The notes under the pieces are model-generated. The model had not been told where the DNA came from, did no database searches, and saw nothing but the letters and a program-made list of their open reading frames with translations. DNA of 64,000 nt from Varroa destructor (lineage: Eukaryota > Arthropoda > Arachnida > Mesostigmata > Varroidae), in assembly GCF_002443255.2 (NCBI RefSeq), contig NW_019211458.1, positions 36,196,165 through 36,260,164 of the forward strand. Direction: 5' to 3'. The translations under genes were made by a program, and so were the position numbers. Shown here piece after piece: positions 61,816 through 64,000 of this stretch; position 1 is the stretch's first letter, and each line of letters starts with the position of its first letter.

Positions 61816-64000
61816 CATACAGACGGATCTTCCGCTAGATGACGCCCCTAAGTAGTTCATCGTGATCAGCTGCGGTTGTCAGGGGTTTCTTCGATTTCAA
61901 ATTGCACCCCTAATAGGTTAATTCTCTATTGTTGAACGTGTCACCCTGCAGCCATTAATGGCCTTGCGAAAGTTCTAACCGTTGAAATTTGCCCGTACAG
62001 GTCACTGTACAGTAATTGCACTCGATCAATAGCTGAGGTCTCAGTTGTCTAACAAAATACCTACTTGAGATTATCCTGAACGACACCTAAATCAGAACTA
62101 GGGACATATAAAAAGACGTTCTCCTGTTGGCGTTCCATTGCCGCCCGCCGGAGGCTAACTAAGGATAAACGCGTATTGTCGAATAAAGGCCTTAGTTGCA
62201 CAGGAGGGACTAACAAATACACGACGTTCCCACAGAGCCACACCTACGATAGCTTGTTTAGCTGACATTCAGCCATCTATACGACCTTTGACATGCTTTT
62301 GTTTTTTCTGAAAACTGCTTATAAAACAGACAGCAAGCAACATACGGAAATAGATATATGGTTTTGTATTGCATTCGAGCTACACAGAGGGATAGCCATG
62401 TCTTAAGAGCCGTAAGAGGGACAGGGTGCAACGCAACGGTACAATCAGCACTCCCCAAATTGCTTCATCTATAGCTCATTAACGACTTCATAGGTTCGGC
62501 GTACTGTTTAAACGGAAGAAAAAGAGAAGGATAAATTCGATTTCCACCGCAGAGTGAAGAAGAGGCTCATAAACTGAATCTGCACAGGAACCTCGGATAA
62601 GGAGAAATTTGAAATAGATTCACTTTGGGTTACAGGATGGTTCTGACCGTGGACTCCTGGTGGCCGAAACCTCAGTCAATCCCTTTCATTCTGATGACAC
62701 TCGTGTACGTCTGGGGAATTGGCCTAGTTTATTTTTCTTTACATTTCGTGGTACATTCAAATACGACATATAATTCTCATCAACATCATCTTTCGCAGGA
62801 GATTATTTGTAATGAAATATATATACAATATAATTACAAGGTACAAACTTAGGCTCCTTGTCCAGTTTGCCTCTCAAGATGGTCGGCCTCATCAAAGTTA
62901 CGCTCAGCAAACAGAAAAAAACAGCAACGACAAAGTACAAAAGCATGCATAAAACCGAACCGCGTGAAACGTAGATTAGCATTCAGGGCAATGGGCATCA
63001 TTTTAAATTTTACGGGACGTAAAATATAAACTCAGATTAATAACTCGTAATGAAGCACGTAAGTTATGAAAGGGGCAAGTACTTTGCGACGTTAAATCTA
63101 ACTCTATATGTTACGCTAAAAGAGCTGTAAAATGAACGTAAATACCGAACAATTATTTTTAAAAGAATGTATTACTGTGTTGTTTATTTCAAACAGTATT
63201 CTAGTTCATTTTAGCTATTTTTGATCCGATTGATAGGCCATTTCGGTGTACGCTTTTTGAATCTGCATTATAACCTGCGGTGCGACATGGCCTTCCGAGA
63301 GCAGCATGTTCTTGTTTTTCTACGACGCGGGTGGGGCTCAACAAATGTATGCCGTGGTGCATATGTGTGCAGGACAGTAGAGTGAAAGGACAGAATTGAA
63401 CATTAGTCATACACCTATTATCGTAAGGGCGCAAAATATGAACCGTTGATAGGAACGCTCTATGCAAATAAATCATTGTAGTTTGACACGACGCCTCGTA
63501 ATAACCGTGGCTATAAAAAGACTGGCTAAGATATACGACATATATTCCTGAAGCTGCCTGATCTGTAATTGGAAATTAACGATTATATTTTATGTTATAA
63601 AGGTTATTATAGATACATTTCGTGCACCGTCTATACTATCAAACAAAATAAACAGCTAAGTGAATGATAAGCTCCTGTCACTTGCCTCATTACGATTTCG
63701 AATATAGCCATTCGTACTATAGCTGCATATATAGAAGGAAGAACTATACGACCGTTGTCACCTTAAATCTTCGAAGGCAAATTGCTAGAAAGCTTCCAGG
63801 AATCCAACTTTAGCCATTCAAGTTTGCTACATGGCCCGTAGACACGGTATCTAACGAAAAATCCCTGCTTATAGGTCCATATACCTCCATGTTATGGCTT
63901 CCCTTCCCGACCTATGGGCAAGAGTAAAGTGCGACCCTTTCCACACCTGCCTGCCACTTTCCCACACAAAAGTCATAAACATTGCACGTCACAGGAGTTA
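61816..64000. other. Non-coding stretch at the window end
   Basis: Short frames only (at most 91 codons, 63201-63476 minus), without motifs. Just before it, at about 61770-61850 on minus, a frame ending QIIAAASCIARLEA meets a GTAAGT donor and could be a relic exon related to the M13-like pseudogene, but this is unproven. Confidence 0.4.

Overview
The window reads as nuclear DNA of an animal, most likely an arthropod. It is AT-rich, full of poly-A/T tracts and microsatellites, and its one convincing gene is split into six short exons. There are no operons, no ribosome-binding-site pattern and no long uninterrupted reading frames. A mite or tick is my best guess from the style of the secreted cyclase-family protein and the decayed M13-like and mariner relics, but that is inference. 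Nearly all open frames of 60-110 codons here are chance frames in non-coding DNA, and I list only those with a splice signal or family resemblance.

The core of the window is 13.4-20.8 kb, minus strand: a complete six-exon gene for a secreted cyclase-family (PF04199; kynurenine formamidase-/isatin hydrolase-like) metal-dependent hydrolase. I traced it from the signal-peptide start codon at 20771 to the stop at 13450. All splice phases agree (0,0,0,0,2), giving 894 coding nt and 297 aa, and the metal-binding H-x-G-T-H-x-D-x-P-x-H motif is intact. A plus-strand candidate terminal exon (17579-17916) lies inside its largest intron.

The rest is mainly repeats and fossils: a minisatellite with a higher-order period (4.8-5.5 kb); a broken Ty3/gypsy pol fragment (5.9-7.1 kb); a direct-repeat pair about 490 bp apart (7.5-8.1 kb); a GC-rich island with a possible first exon (22.2-23.0 kb); a possible FLYWCH-domain relic (35.6 kb); a mariner transposase fossil with an internal deletion (53.2-53.8 kb); and an M13/neprilysin-like pseudogene with its zinc site lost (60.9-61.4 kb). 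Several near-perfect short-loop palindromes (9.6, 21.4, 42.3 and 52.8 kb) are not explained by any gene.

A handful of other frames with a plausible splice site (25.9, 30.3, 45.3 and 51.2 kb and others) may be exons of unrecognised genes. I found no CRISPR array, rRNA, credible tRNA or recognisable new multi-gene system.
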